From Eonycteris spelaea (Eukaryota; Chordata; Mammalia; Chiroptera; Pteropodidae): a DNA stretch of 64,000 bases. The stretch is from assembly GCA_003508835.1 (NCBI GenBank), contig PUFA01000162.1, positions 3,899,501 through 3,963,500 of the forward strand, read 5' to 3'. Below, piece after piece: positions 46,430 through 59,164 of this stretch (positions within the stretch are counted from its first letter, which is position 1; every line of letters begins with the position of its first letter). The position numbers and the translations under genes were made by a program. The notes under the pieces were generated by a model, which did no database searches, was not told where the DNA came from, and worked only from the letters and a program-made list of their open reading frames with translations.

Positions 46430-47225
46430 AGGGGACTTCACTTCTCTAAGCAAAAGAAGACATCAAGCAGCCTATAAACTTATGAAAAGGTGCCTATCAT
46501 AATTAATTAATGCACTTAGAGTTGCAAATTAAAGAGACAAGGTGATAAACTTCCACCTATTAGAATCATTATAATGAAAAATTCTAAAAACCACAAATAA
46601 TTATTAAAATAGGAATCAATTTGCACTCATAACTTCCTCCTGAGAGTGTGTAGTGGTAACACCACTTTGGAAAATGGTTGGGCATTATTATAAACTTAAT
46701 GGTGCATATCCCTTGTGACCCAGCAATTCTACTCCTAGTTATTTACCACTCTGAAATGATTACATGGGTCTATGAAAATATGTAAAATAATATCTGTAGC
46801 AGCTTTACTCATAATAGTCAAAACTTAAAATAAGGTATTAATAGAATTAAAAAGTACATTTTAGTATTTTCATGCATCGAATACTACTCAACAGTAGTAA
46901 TGGAACACTGGTACATACATAGGACCTAAATTAATGTCAAAAACATTATACTGAACAATTGAAAATAGACATAAAGGAATACATAATGCACAATGCCGCA
47001 TAAGTGAAATCTATGTTTAAAGAAATAGGGATATTGTTTACTAAGATGGAGGGCATGCATTGGTTGAAAAGGGACAAGAAAGAATTTTCTACATTGATAA
47101 AAATATATGTCCTTAAAAAATCCATGGAGTACATCGAAGTATATATTTATCCACAATTGTAAAATTGTACATTTAAGATCTTTATCTTACTTTATGTAAA
47201 ATTTACCTCAAGTTTTTTTTTTTAA
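46430..47225 (+). mobile_element. L1 ORF2 end and 3' UTR, sense
   Basis: 'aaagaagacatcaagcagcc', 'cttccacctattagaatcat', 'gacccagcaattctactcct', 'agcagctttactcataatag' and 'taaaatttacctcaag' follow L1 order through to the 3' end. A short T run, then an A-rich stretch follow. Two overlapping minus frames (46926-47156) are antisense noise. Old, degraded copy. Confidence 0.85.
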
Positions 47226-48221
47226 TGATAAAAAAAAAATCACCGATAATAGTGCATTATCCTCCCAATACAGATGGGGTTTGGGGGGAATAAAGAGCCA
47301 CTCCCAGAGAAAATTATGAACTCAGTAATACATGAAAAAATACCATATTGTTTTATTTTATATTTTCATTTGTTTTATGAAAATCGGTCTCATGTAGCAA
47401 AACTGTACAATGTAAGGCTTGCTATTGTATTCTAAAACTGTCAAAGTGCAAGAAGTTAAGAAAATGTGTGTCTGATCAATAGAGTGAATATTTGGCTGTC
47501 ATTGCTGGTAATGAAGCCAACAATTTCTTTCATGTTAAGATTTATATCTTTCCCATATTCATGAAGCAAAAATGTAGAATGACCTATATGTTGCTTAGAA
47601 TTAAATTTTCTTTAGGAATTTTCTCATAATAAAATTAATTTCAAAATATTAATTTATTTCCAGCCAATATCTTTGTTAACTATTACTTACATGTTTCCAA
47701 TCTATGAAATTGTTTGAATCTCTATATAACAAGTGAAATCTTACTGTATCTTTTTTTCCCCTTTCTCACTTAGATGAAAGTCTGTTCAAAGCAAGTGGCT
47801 CAGTCTATTTATCAGCATTTGGCACACCAAGTAAAAAATGAGAACTTCTGAAAACTTTTGAACAGTATGGGGAAATTTTTATTCTGGTATTTAGAGAATT
47901 AGCCATATAATTCCCATTAATTTTAATGGGAGTAGTGTGGATAATCCACAAACCATTAATGTATCCTTTTGGAAATTTTCACAATGAATCAGCACAAAGC
48001 TGCAAAGCACAGGTGTTTAATTGGTGATGGATGTAATATCAGAGCTAAATGCATTAAGACCAAAGAATAAAAAAATCAATTACTTGCAGCTATAGTAAGG
48101 TCTGAAAAATAAAATGGTTGTGTTAAATTTGGCACAGATTTGAAATCTATTACTAACAGAACTAGAGGTGACTACTAAGTGAAACTAATCTGATATCATT
48201 TATGGGTTTGGGTTTAGATAT
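47226..48221. other. Unassigned AT-rich DNA
   Basis: Nothing recognised. Confidence 0.5.
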
Positions 48222-48245
48222 GTCTCTCTCTCTCTCTCTCTCTCT
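48222..48245. repeat. (TC)n microsatellite
   Basis: Twelve TC units followed by T6. Confidence 0.95.
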
Positions 48246-49798
48246 TTTTTGCTTAGCAGTGATTGGTGAAACACTTAAAAAACCTATTGTCAGTATGTTG
48301 GCAAAAATGTGATTCAATTTCCATAATAATTTTCATTTCAATAAATTTGATAGAACCAAGAAAAAGCACTCCTAAACCTCAGTTTCAGATATTTGAGTTC
48401 AAAACTTTCATTCTTCTTATGTCAACAATAAAATATTCCCAATATACCTAGGAACATTCTTTGGGAATAGTGAATGAACAGTTACTTTTATGATGTTCAG
48501 GGTAGCATTATCTTGCTACAGTAGGCTAAGAAACCAGAGCTTCCTTACAAGCTGTAGGTTATCTTTCACTGGTCACCTTTATCAATAATCTTTCTCTCTT
48601 TTCTACTAAAAGGAGTTATACAGATATCAGTGAGATATGTGATAACTATTCCAGATAGAAACTTTTACTCAATTGTGATTTTACAACATAGTAATAAGGT
48701 ATATCATAGTTAATTTACTGCTTCTGAATTTATTGCCTACACTCTTATATGATGAGTAGGACAGAAATGTCACTTTCAAAATTTATATGTTATTGCATTG
48801 TTTATCTTCTTTATTTGTCTGGGTAGTTATATTCACATATGATTTAATAGCAAGAAAATAATTGTCAACTTAACTATTTAAAATAAAATATATATTATAT
48901 ATATATATTTTATATTACATAGTGTGCATTGTGAATGTGGGGTAAAACTAACCTGGTCGGCATTCATTCAAATATCCGTTTTTCCATTTTGAAATTCTTA
49001 TGGCTATTCATTCTGTGGTTAAATAATCTCCTTAGTTATGCAAGCATGATTTTAAAATACTATGGTTTATTTTAAAATGTTATGTAAGAAAACATCTATT
49101 CTATCTGAGGTTTTATTTTATGATCAAAGAGGATGATGGTAACATTTTGTTAACTACAAAAGGAAAATTGCTAATAGAACCAGAAAGAAAATAAGTACAG
49201 AAATATTTATGGTTTCCATTTCTTTTCTGAATTTTTGTCCATTGATGCAATGTAAGCAAGCAATGCAAATATGTTAATAGTCTATTTTGGTTACAAATAT
49301 GAATATAATAAATAATTTGAATTGGATATATAACAATCATTTTATTCACAATTATTTTTTAGAATGTAATTATTATACACTAAATTTTTGTCATGTTAAT
49401 ATGTAAAATAGAAATTTTAGGTCATTCAAATTTATTAATAGAAACCTTTCACAGTGTGTTTAACATTTCAATATAAGGTACTCTAATTTTCAAAGGCCAA
49501 AAAGCAAACATATGCTATTATATTATTTAACAAGAACATTTGTTATAACTGCTTGAAGTAGTATGGTATCAATTTCGGGATTGTGTAATTTCCTTCCTAT
49601 GAAATGTGCTTCAATATGAATAATTTAGCACCAAAAATCTAGCTATGTTTTTATGTCACTAATCCTTAGACTTTCCAAGAGTGTACTTAACTATAAACAT
49701 AAATGATCATCACTTTCACTTAAAACATTCTTTATATAATAAAAATATAACTCTTTAAATGCCACTAATGAAAAAAAAATAGTTATTGGATTACATAC
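48246..49798. other. Unassigned AT-rich DNA
   Basis: A TA tract lies around 48885-48911. Short frames at 48263-48451 and 49113-49349 show no domain. Confidence 0.5.
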
Positions 49799-50162
49799 TG
49801 TCTTGGTTTGCTTGGGCTGCTGTAACAAAATATTATAAACTGGATGGCTTAAACAAAAGGCATTCATTTTCTCACACTACTGGAAGCTAAAAGTCCGAGA
49901 TCACTGTGCCAGCATGTTAGGTTTTAATGAAGGCCCTCTTACTGGCTTTGGTGACTGCCTCTTGCTGTGTACTCACAAGGCCTTTCCTCAGTGCATTCAC
50001 ATACTGTAAAAGAGAGAGATCTCTGTCTTTTCTTATAAGGACAACATTCCTATCATGAGGATATCAAGACCTAATCTAAACCTAATTACCTCCCAAAAGC
50101 CCTACCTTGAAACACCATCACATTGAGTGTTAGGGCTTTGACATATAAATTTTGGAGGTATT
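49799..50162 (-). mobile_element. MLT1 (MaLR) LTR, antisense
   Basis: It begins 'tgtcttggtttgcttgggct' and continues 'gctgtaacaaaatattataa', 'actggatggcttaaacaaaa', 'tttctcacactactggaagc', 'cttgctgtgtactcacaagg', 'tcttttcttataaggacaac', 'aattacctcccaaaagccct' and 'aaacaccatcacattgagtg', the reverse complement of an MLT1A/B-like LTR. Almost full length, solo. Confidence 0.92.
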
Positions 50163-50424
50163 ATATAATGCATATTTTAAAGACTGGCATATTCATGAGC
50201 AATACTTAAATATATGTTCAACTTATGTTCATTAAGTATCATAGTGGGATGAATGTGTATATTAAAAAGGGTTATTTTATTCCTGGGGGTAACAGTCTGG
50301 GAAGGACAAAAAGAATAATAAAGTAAAAAAAACGATAACATGAAATACATAATAATAAAGACTGTTAAAAAACAACAAGAAAATACAAAGGGAAAAGTCC
50401 TTGATGCTAATGCAGAGGCTAAGG

Positions 50425-50515
50425 TAGGCCTGTGGAGAAAGCAAAATTTGAACTGAGTCATGAACATAGTGAGAGAATATTCCGAGCAGAGTATACTGCA
50501 TTTACATGCCATTTT
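50425..50515 (-). repeat. L2 LINE fragment, antisense
   Basis: 'aaaatttgaactgagtcatg' and 'aatattccgagcagagta' fit the reverse complement of L2 (gacatttgagctgagtcctg, gagcattccaggcagagg). Minus frames that span it are chance. Confidence 0.55.
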
Positions 50516-50574
50516 TTAAGGTATAAGAGACTTTTATGGTGGAAACAGACTTCTGATGGTAAAGAAGAGATGTT

Positions 50575-50690
50575 ATAATATATAAATTGGTGTTCATGGC
50601 TGTGTTTCAATAAAACTTTATTAATAAAAAGTTGGAGGACCAAATCTGGCCTCTAAGTCATAATTTGCTGATACCTGGTTTAGACAACTG
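50575..50690 (+). mobile_element. hAT-type MITE end (plus orientation)
   Basis: 'tgtgtttcaataaaacttta', 'gaggaccaaatctggcctct' and 'cataatttgctgatacctgg' match the end of a common mammalian hAT MITE (ttccaataaaactttattta, gccaaatctggccc, tagtttgctgacccctg). Only this end is visible. Exact family (Arthur-like or other) not assigned. Confidence 0.6.
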
Positions 50691-50797
50691 TCTTAGTAAA
50701 TGTAACGACCAACTTTTATTTCTTGTCACATGAACTATTATAGTTTTCTAACTTATCTATCAGCTTTCAATTTTTTATCTTTATAATTACCTCATAT

Positions 50798-50870
50798 ATT
50801 CAGCAAACTATAGCTCATGTTCCAAATCTGGCCAGTTCTCTGCATCTTGGCAGAGGTAAAGAAATTTTTT
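50798..50870 (-). mobile_element. hAT-type MITE end (minus orientation)
   Basis: 'cagcaaactatagctcatgt' and 'tccaaatctggccagt' match the terminal inverted-repeat region of the same family in the other direction. Together with the copy at 50575-50690 it makes a broken inverted pair around about 110 bp. Confidence 0.6.
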
Positions 50871-51308
50871 AGGATGGGAAAATCGATCTTATTTTTAGAC
50901 AGAAGAAAAAAATAAACATAAAGGAAAAGTTTAGAGAATATAAAAGAAAGAATGTATAATTGCCAGATTAAACTTCTGGGGTAGTAGGAATATATTAATC
51001 AGGAATCTCTGTATTGCATAATAAGAAATCCAAATTAAATTAATTCAAGTCAAATCTAATATATATAAATATTTTTAGTCACAACTTTAGTTATAAAATG
51101 AATTGAGATTTTGCCAATTAAGAACATGAAAGAATGATTCTTAAGAATCTGGAATGTCAGCAAAGAAATGAGTCTAAATTGTAAATACAATAATTATCTG
51201 ATTTAGAAGAATTAAGACAGTTTTATATTGGCTGATATTCTGCCTATTTGCACTGGAACAACTGTAGTATTTGTTAAAATAGCTAAGTAGTATTTTCATG
51301 CTCTTGGT
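50871..51308. other. Unassigned AT-rich spacer
   Basis: Featureless apart from A-rich words. Confidence 0.4.
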
Positions 51309-51430
51309 AAAGAGAGAGAGAGAGAGAGAGAGAGGAGGAAGAGGAAGGAAGGAAGGAAGGAAGGAAGGAAGGAAGGAAGGAAGGAAGGAAGGAAGGAAGG
51401 AAGGAAGGAAGGAAGAAGGAAAGAAGGAAA
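51309..51430. repeat. (AG)n(GGAA)n purine microsatellite
   Basis: About 13 AG units pass through 'gaggaggaagagg' into about 18 GGAA units (51343-51415), with a degenerate end. The plus strand is pure purine for about 120 bp, allowing intramolecular triplex. GGAA is also the core of ETS-factor sites. Confidence 0.97.
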
Positions 51431-52318
51431 ATGCTGCTTCTCTCAGTCCATCAAGGTTCTTTTGTTGCTAAAACCCCCGTACATCCTCTGTAGGAGCCTC
51501 TTGACTCTACTACATCATTCACCGATTCAAGGCTTACTTGGAAAAAAGGAGACTAGGCCCTAAACTCCAGCTCTATATTCTGTGCCATTTTGACATATCC
51601 ATATTGTCTTTTTATATTTTTAATGTTTAGAATGCTATCCTTTATTACACCAAAGCGAGAAGTAATGATGTAAAGTTTAAATGTAGCTGTTACTCAGGTT
51701 CCTTAACCAACTCACCTGGGGACTATGACAAATAAAACAAATGCCAAGGGTAAAACTGAATTCAGGAATATTAGCCAGTTTAGACAGAACCCAGAAAGGC
51801 TGGGATCATAGAGATTAGAGGAAAACAGATGAGAAGTAGTATAACACATGTGTGGAAGAATATAGATAATTCTTAAGACTGTGGTCTGGGATCACCAATT
51901 TTTTTCTGATTCCTGTGGGATCCCTGGTCAAAGATACTTGAGAAAAGGAATGTTAAACCAGATCAACTGGCTCTACTGAGATCTATGAAATGTTTTTGCC
52001 TTTAGATGTCAAATAACTGATGTTTTCCTCTTTTCTCCAAACTTTGATGCCCCCTCAGGCAGATAGGATACTTTTGCCTAAATTACAAAAAGACACTCCT
52101 AAGGGAAACAAAAACCCCAAATCATTCTCATTTCAAAAACCTAGGGAAATGGTCCTCTTCCTTTCAGCTGGACCTGTAAGCCAAGAACTTTTAAAACTGT
52201 GGTCTGGATTTCAAGGGCCTTCTGCCACCACTGTCAACACCATCCCAAGACCTTGTCCAGTCATTTCCATACAAGACATGCCTACACCTTTATACACAGT
52301 GACTCTGATAAACTTGTT

Positions 52319-52320
<2 letters not shown>
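51431..52320. other. Unassigned DNA with longest non-repetitive plus frame
   Basis: The frame at 52020-52379 (119 codons) has a Met start but no domain, and its C-terminus is a Cys run encoded by the adjacent (TTG)n repeat. I recognise no family in it. The sequence is somewhat GC-richer than average and could be a decayed pseudogene or retroelement. Confidence 0.4.

Positions 52321-52353
<33 letters not shown>
52321..52353. repeat. (GTT)n microsatellite
   Basis: About 11 trinucleotide units, perfect. Confidence 0.95.
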
Positions 52354-52354
<1 letters not shown>

Positions 52355-53739
52355 TCCACAGCATTTGTTGTTTGACTGAGTTGATTACAAATTGGTTATC
52401 TTGGCATAGAATAATCCAGACTTTATAAAAAGGTTACAGATGAGCAACTGTAGAGAAGCCAGGGTAGAATTCACAACCTATCCATATCTCATATTTTGCT
52501 AAGCAAAATTACTCATCTTGTCCTTTGTTTTGTGCTGTTCTTAGTTTTACCCTCAAAATAAATATGTGAGATTAAATTCACAGACTTTGGGCAGAGAGGT
52601 TTCAAACTTATTTTAAAGTTAAAAACCTTCTACTATATAATTTCTCCCTCATGGTTGTTCTGTACTCTTATAGAGACTATTTTTCTCATGCTTATATGTT
52701 CTGCTTCTATAAATCTCTTGGACCGTAATCACATTCCATCTTGTTCACTGTGTCTGCCTTTTACTATAAGTGTCTTTCCTCTGAAAGTTAACTAAGTTTT
52801 TTTTTATACATACACAATACAAGCAAAATGAATTATTTATGAGTTTGGATTGCCTGAGATTATAGCTGTCATAGGTAGTTGTTGCAATTTTAAAATTATT
52901 AGGCAGAAAGATGATTTTATTCTTCAAATAGGCCCATGACCTGGTTTATGAAATGCATTCTTAGATCTCCCGGACCCTATGAAGGTACAATATTTTACCA
53001 AGGAAATGATTCTTCAGTATTCTGTTTCAATATATCATTGGTACAATGATTCTTTAATAATATATTGCCATATGTCACATATCAAGAGAACACTATGGAG
53101 AAGTCGCATTATTTATTAGTGCTATGTATCATTGTGGAGTCACCAGCTGATGCTCAGGGTTATGAACCCAGACAGGAGATCCTATAGATTGTCATTATGA
53201 TAAACAATATCCTTAACGACAAACTCAATATAACTGAGCTTGCCTTGATAATCCTCAAAGAGTAGTTGTGATGATTATGATGGGAGGCAAATGTCATTTA
53301 TATTGTCAAGCACCATGTAGAAATTTTAATATAAATTTTATTTTAATAATTTGTGGCTGTTATTCATAACCCTATTCATACATTATAATTTTTATTAGAC
53401 TCTTTGTGGTATATTTGTTTATGATTATGATTTGCTTATTTTTTAATGCTTTCAGATGATATGCTGTATAAATGATACTTTTTTTGTTAAATTGCTACAC
53501 CTCTCCCTTCTACCTAAAAATATATAGTCTCAAAACTTTGAAAATTCATAAATAAAGTAAAATTGTCCCTGGAAAAACTCATTTAATTGATTTATGTTTA
53601 TTTGCCCAATAGCTTTCTCTATTTATTTACATTATTTCTATTCAAAAGGGCCAGTTTTCACTTTGCGTGAGCCTATAAAAACCTGCCTTAGAGTAAGGAA
53701 GATACTACCTTTTTTAGTCTTTCACTGAGAATATGTTTT
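52354..53739. other. Unassigned AT-rich DNA
   Basis: 53250-53345 has weak MIR-like words ('gtagttgtgatgattatgat', 'gtcaagcaccatgtag'). 52650-52760 faintly suggests an L2 tail. Neither is firm. Confidence 0.45.
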
Positions 53740-54069
53740 CTGATATTTTTTTGCCACGGTGTCCTGAGGTGCTGTTTTTGCACTGTGTTCCAGGGCAGCA
53801 TGTTTAAGCTCAGCCCCTCAGTGATATCCCTCCCTACTGCAATTCATCAGGGGTGGGGATCCAGTGGGTCTCTATCTCTCCCACCCTTCTCTATGTGAGC
53901 CCTCTTGTTGTTTGTTGTGCAGAAGCTGTTCTGTCAGCCCACAGTTCTTCTTTAGAGGAATTGCTCTATATGTAGGTGTGCCTGTGGGAGAAGGTGCCTT
54001 CCTACACTGCCATCTTGGACCTGCCTTTCTTAAAATACCTTTTAAAATATCAAACATATTATACATTTC
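53740..54069. other. GC-richer island, unidentified
   Basis: Words such as 'tgttccagggcagcatgttt', 'ctgtgggagaaggtgccttc' and 'ctgccatcttggacctgc' stand out from the AT-rich surroundings. 'gccatcttggac' near the end is reminiscent of an LTR or LINE end in antisense. Both strands have frames of about 64-70 codons, which look incidental. It directly precedes an L1 remnant. Confidence 0.4.
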
Positions 54070-55655
54070 AGGATAAATTTAACAAAACGCATGCACTCAT
54101 GATAATCTAAAAAGTAGGAAACCTTACTAAGTGAAATTTTAGAAATCTCCCTGCAAAGATATACTAAATTTACAGATGTGAAGACTCAATGCTGAGATAT
54201 CAATTCTATGAAAATGATGTGTAAATTCAAGTCAAGCCCAATTGAAATTCCAGAAGTCCATTACAGTAGAAATTTACAAGATGAATCTAAAATTTGTATA
54301 TATGCCAAGGTACTAAACTAGCCAAAACAATTTTGAAAAGGCGTAACCTAGTGTAGGCTGATTTGAAGACTTTTGAAAAAGCAGCAGTATTCCAGACAGC
54401 TTGGTTTTAGCATACATTTAAATATATACATTTAAATATATAGGTCAGTAGAAGAGAAAAGAGAGTCCAGGTATATATTGTCACTTGATATGTTTTTACA
54501 AATATCCAAGGAAACTCAGTGAGAAACAAGTAATCAACAAATGGTTGTGGATCATTTGAAAAATGTTGTAACTTTATTTCTTTCCATGCAAAACGTAACT
54601 TGAAATGGATCATAGATCTAAATGTAAGAAGCTAAAAAATAATACTTAAAAAAAGAGAAAAATGTTTTTCCTAATTGAGGTAGAAAAGTTTTCATATACA
54701 GGGTATAGACTGAAAAGTCACCAGAAAAACAATCTATACACTGTACTTCATTAAAACTTAAAAAAAAAAAAACCCCAAAAAAACGGTTCTTAAAATGGTA
54801 CACTGCAAAGTAAATGCAAGTCACAAATATAGATTATATTTGCTAAATATATATCTGGAAAAGGAGTGCTTCCAGAATATATTTAAAAAACTTAATATTA
54901 AAAAGACACAAAATCAATACAAATGAGTAAATATTTCAGCTTTTATTTTACCAAAGAATATTTTCAAATGGCAAGCAAACACATGAAAATGTGTACAACA
55001 TTACCTGTTATTAAATAAATGAAATGAAAACCACAATGTGATGCTTTCTATACTCCCCCAGAAACTCTAAAATAAAAATTCTCATATGAGTTAGGATTAT
55101 GGAACAGGAGGAACATCACTGGTGGGAAATGCAAACTGCTACAGTTACTTTGGAAATACTGTGGAATTTTTTATAAATTTAAGATATCATATTATCTTGA
55201 AAAATAAAAATATGTTCACAGAAAAATGTTTACACAAATGTACATAACAACTTTATTCCTTAGATCCAAAACTAGAAGGAAGAGAAGGGAAAGGAAGAAA
55301 AAGGAAAGAAAAAGGAAACAAAAGTAATAAACCATGGATACATGCAATAAAATGGATGAATCTTAAAACTATTAAACTAGATGAAAGAAGCCATATATAA
55401 ACCACCACATATCCTCTGATTCAGTTGATATTATATTCTAGGAAAGTCAAAATATAATGACAGAAGACCAGGAGAAAAGAGCAAAGTGTAGGGTTGACTG
55501 CAGAAGGGACCAGAGGAGATTTTTATGTGTGTGTGATGATTCAAATATGATTGTTGTGGTAGTTAAACAAAAATAAACTTTATACGAATTGTGCATTTTA
55601 AGTTGGTGAATTGTATTTTATGCACATTATACCTCAATAAATCTTAAATAACACT
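54070..55655 (+). mobile_element. L1 remnant: ORF2 3' half and 3' UTR, sense, 1.6 kb
   Basis: 'attccagaagtccattacag', 'aacaattttgaaaaggcgta', 'gtgagaaacaagtaatcaac', 'cttgaaatggatcatagatc', 'ggcaagcaaacacatgaaaa', 'gaaaaccacaatgtgatgct' and 'tatgcacattatacctcaat' trace ORF2 from behind the reverse transcriptase through to the 3' end, which finishes in 'ctcaataaatctt'. Frameshifts and stops are everywhere. It is the longest single L1 copy seen here. Confidence 0.9.
54414..54441. repeat. Tandem duplication, 2 x 14 bp
   Basis: 'acatttaaatatat' twice, perfect, within the L1 remnant. Confidence 0.95.
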
Positions 55656-57857
55656 TATTTTTCAAATACATCATTTGTTATATTCTGATTTGGCACAGTT
55701 TTTGAATCTATGGCATATTGAGATATGCCAATTTGATATATTATTTTACAAAGTAGTATAACACATGTTGAAGATCGTTTGCTGTCAAAACAAAACTTGG
55801 GTTAGGTATTTAATATATTTTCCACTGACACTAAAATTTAATGGTATATTAGCAGAAAATGCCATTTTAATATTATTAAATGCCACATCTTTAAAAGTAG
55901 CAATTGCTTGTTAAAGTTTTGGTAAGTATAAAGCCTGACATATATTTTTACCTAGCAAAGAAACCAATATAAATTTCATGTAATATGGTATAGTTATGGG
56001 AATATGATAAAGTATAATATTATTGAAGGTAGATAAAGAAAAAAGGTTAAACATAGAACAAGACATGGCACAAGATTTTTTTCTACTTTATGTCCCAAAT
56101 AGGTGATTTATTTCCAATTAAATAATCATTCATCATGCTAAAATACTGTTCTTAATTAGAATTTTACATGCTTTGGTTCCTTTGTGATTAATTTGTACAT
56201 TTATTTTGTTCTTATAGCTGAATAAGCACTATGTAAAAAGTGTTGAAACTTAATTTATACGTAAGACATTAACATTCAAATAAATATAATTTAAGTCACT
56301 ATTAAGGAATAATATAATTACATATTGTTAAAATGATCCACCCATTATTCAAATTTGAAGAAACTGATTAAAAGAATGATAAAAAATATACATGTAATTT
56401 ATACATATAGAAATATTTATATACAATAAATATATACAAAACACATACAAATATATATTTATACAAGCTTTCCATTGACAAAATAATACATTACATTATT
56501 TTGTCCTTAAAATTCACCTCGTGAGGGACCACATTTTTGGCAGTGCCCCCAAGTACATGCTGTGACCTTGAGCAAAACCAATATGTTTAACTTTATTCAT
56601 TGGTAAAACAAATTATGCATGTTTCCTCATGCACATAAATTTATTACAACTGCAGCACAACTGAAAATGACACACAGCTAAAAGCAGTGTATTTCTGGAC
56701 CACACATATAGAAAATGTGTTGGAAATATGTAATCAACCAAGTTAGGAGCAAAGAATATAGTCTATTTGCTTCCTAATACTTTTTGTTGTTGTTCTGTTC
56801 TGTTTCATAATCATTGCCTTTTTGGCCATCCTGAAGTGGTAAAGATTATTATCAGCTTTCTAAAAGAAGAGATTTGAAAAGAAACAAAGCAATCTTAAAG
56901 GGATTTGCACCATTTACAAATTACTTACCTAGTTCCTTTTTTAGAAAAAAAACAAGTCACCTAACTGTTAGACAAGACAGGTTCTCACTGTTATTGATAT
57001 TGTTTTTTTCTTTTTGAGAGGATCTGCTATGCATAAGAATTTCAAAATATTAAAATTATCAACTTAGAAGCTCACATACAGCACACATACACACACATGC
57101 ACATACACAGTTTCTGCTTCTTTAGGGTTCTTATTTCAAAGAAAAATATATTTTTAATAATTTAGTTTCCAAATGCTTATAACAATTTATCATTTAGTAT
57201 AGTTCATTTTAATATTTCATTTCCTGGATAAATGTTGACTCTCCAAGTAACTGTAGTTAGAAACAGAATGTCTCCTTTATGTTCAGCAATTGCTTGACTG
57301 AAAGGTCTAACATTTTCAGTTTTTAATGGTTTTTATTGATGAAATATCAAACAGTATGGAATACATTCAATCAATCATAGACCATGATATCCTTAGCTTT
57401 TATAAGTTGCAACAAAAATACGAACAAAAGTTACTTTTATAGCTGTTGCCCCAATGATATGACTACCCTATACACTTTCTGGATTGATTATGATGACAAC
57501 TTAATGCCTTATCTTAAAATCTGATTTTTCCAAAGATTTCTTTTACACTCAGTTTTTGACTGATCACTAGAAAGTTGTGCCATTTTCAAATAGTTTTGAG
57601 GAGAATTTACATATACTTTTATATAAACACATCAATTACCTTTTGCATGACAGATTGTGGTCAGATAGTATTGATAAAAATGACTTTAGGTGAGATTGTT
57701 GGAAGTTGTTTTATGTTTTAACATGATTGACAAAAGAAAGAAAGGGAGGAGATGCTGTTTACTTCTGGCAAAGGTATCTAATACCAAAGGGCTGGGACAG
57801 GAGAAGCACCACTAAGGCTTAAAGAGTGTTATTTTCTGTTTTAAAGGCAAGAATAAA
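55656..57857. other. Unassigned AT-rich DNA, 2.2 kb
   Basis: 56380-56465 is almost pure A/T with ATAC units. A CA-rich stretch lies at about 57075-57110. No gene or named repeat. Confidence 0.5.
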
Positions 57858-57882
57858 AATCGATCATGTTGAATGATCGATT
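57858..57882. other. 10-bp perfect hairpin with CGATC arms
   Basis: 'aatcgatcat' and 'atgatcgatt' are exact reverse complements around a five-base loop. It carries two CpGs in very AT-rich DNA. Confidence 0.85.
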
Positions 57883-59164
57883 GTGTGCTAAAAATTACAG
57901 AAGCTATCATATATACGCTTGCATATCTGTATATTTACTTTTCTATAACCTTCGTAAGGTCAGTGATTATGCCTCTATTTTAATCTTTTTATTATCTTTA
58001 CCAAAAAAAAAAAACCCAGAAATCTATTATGAATAAAAGAGAATATAAATTTTTCTAAAGATAATAAAGACACATAAAGCTTTCCCCCAAAATTGATCAT
58101 AATTTTAGGCTAACACTCTTTTAAACAAACTGAAATAACTTAAGAAAACAATAAAGGCTATAAGAATAACATGATTCAGAATTAAAAACTCAAAAATGAG
58201 AAACAGACATGTATGATTGGAAAAGAGATAAGAACTCAAAAAAGAGAAAGGAAACAATATATTAAATTTGAAAACTAAATCAAAAGAACACACATAAAAT
58301 CAAATAAACACCGTATATAATTCCTTATAAGACATGGAATTTGAAAGGAAGAAGATAAAAGTAAATTCAAAAGATATTAAGAAAAATATAAAAGATTGGA
58401 GAACTAAATATAGTGTAATATAGTCAATACTATTTTAATTTGGAATAGGTTATAAATGAGTCTATTTAGACTCCTTTGTAGACTATAAATGAGTAAGGAG
58501 AGATTAACATTCCTGGTTTGAAAACTTTCAAGGACTGGCACACTTGAGCTTATGAAATGCAAATTCATTTTTTCTAGTCACTTTGGACTTAAGAAAGCAT
58601 GGATTAATAAACAGATTTTAGAATTTACTATTTTCAAATGTAGAAGAAGTTCCATTTAAAATGTGACTGATTAATGTTAATTTCAAAATTATTCTTTGTA
58701 AATAAATGGTGTTTGGTATCTCCCTCAGTTTTCATCAACATGAATACTATAATACTTAGTCTGAACTTCATATACATAGAAGTAAAATTTGGATTTATAA
58801 TTGGTTTGTTTTTTTCAAAATATAATCCTGACTTCTTTTTATCATGTTTCTTTTTGTTATTCTTTAATATTATGCCATTTGATGTAATGTTTTATTTCCT
58901 AACTCTTTATTCTCATTCCCCTCTCTCCTTTGCTGTTTCCAATTTTCATCTCTCTTGCCATCTCTCTTTTCTTTCATCTGTCTTTGCCTCTAGTTCTATC
59001 TCTCATTGCTTCTGTTAATTTCTCTTTGAACTTGGTGTGTCTAGCCCACACCCCCCCCCAAAAAAAACTTTTTCATTTGGTAAATAAGCTCCAAAGACAT
59101 TTTACTTTTTCATTTATTTATTTATTTTTTATTTTTTTATCTCTTACTGTGCTTAAATTTGAAG
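57883..59164. other. Unassigned AT-rich DNA
   Basis: A12 at 58003-58014, C9 followed by a run of A at 59051-59067, and two copies of 'tataaatgagt' at about 58451 and 58484. The 114-codon plus frame at 58674-59018 is Phe/Ser/Leu-rich because the strand is T-rich, and shows no domain. Confidence 0.5.

Noticed and set aside
50177..50512. 111-codon minus-strand frame
   Set aside because: It overlaps an L2 fragment, is hydrophobic because of A/T bias, and is overlapped by a second frame of similar quality.
52020..52379. 119-codon plus-strand frame
   Set aside because: No domain, no recognisable homologue, and the C-terminus is a Cys run from a (GTT)n repeat. Such a length is expected by chance in 64 kb.
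57930..57995. MIR fragment in antisense
   Set aside because: Only 'taaccttcgtaaggt' and 'gcctctattttaatc' are suggestive; too short for a call.
58674..59018. 114-codon hydrophobic plus-strand frame
   Set aside because: Phe/Leu/Ser content follows from a T-rich strand. It has no organised membrane-protein features and overlaps another chance frame.
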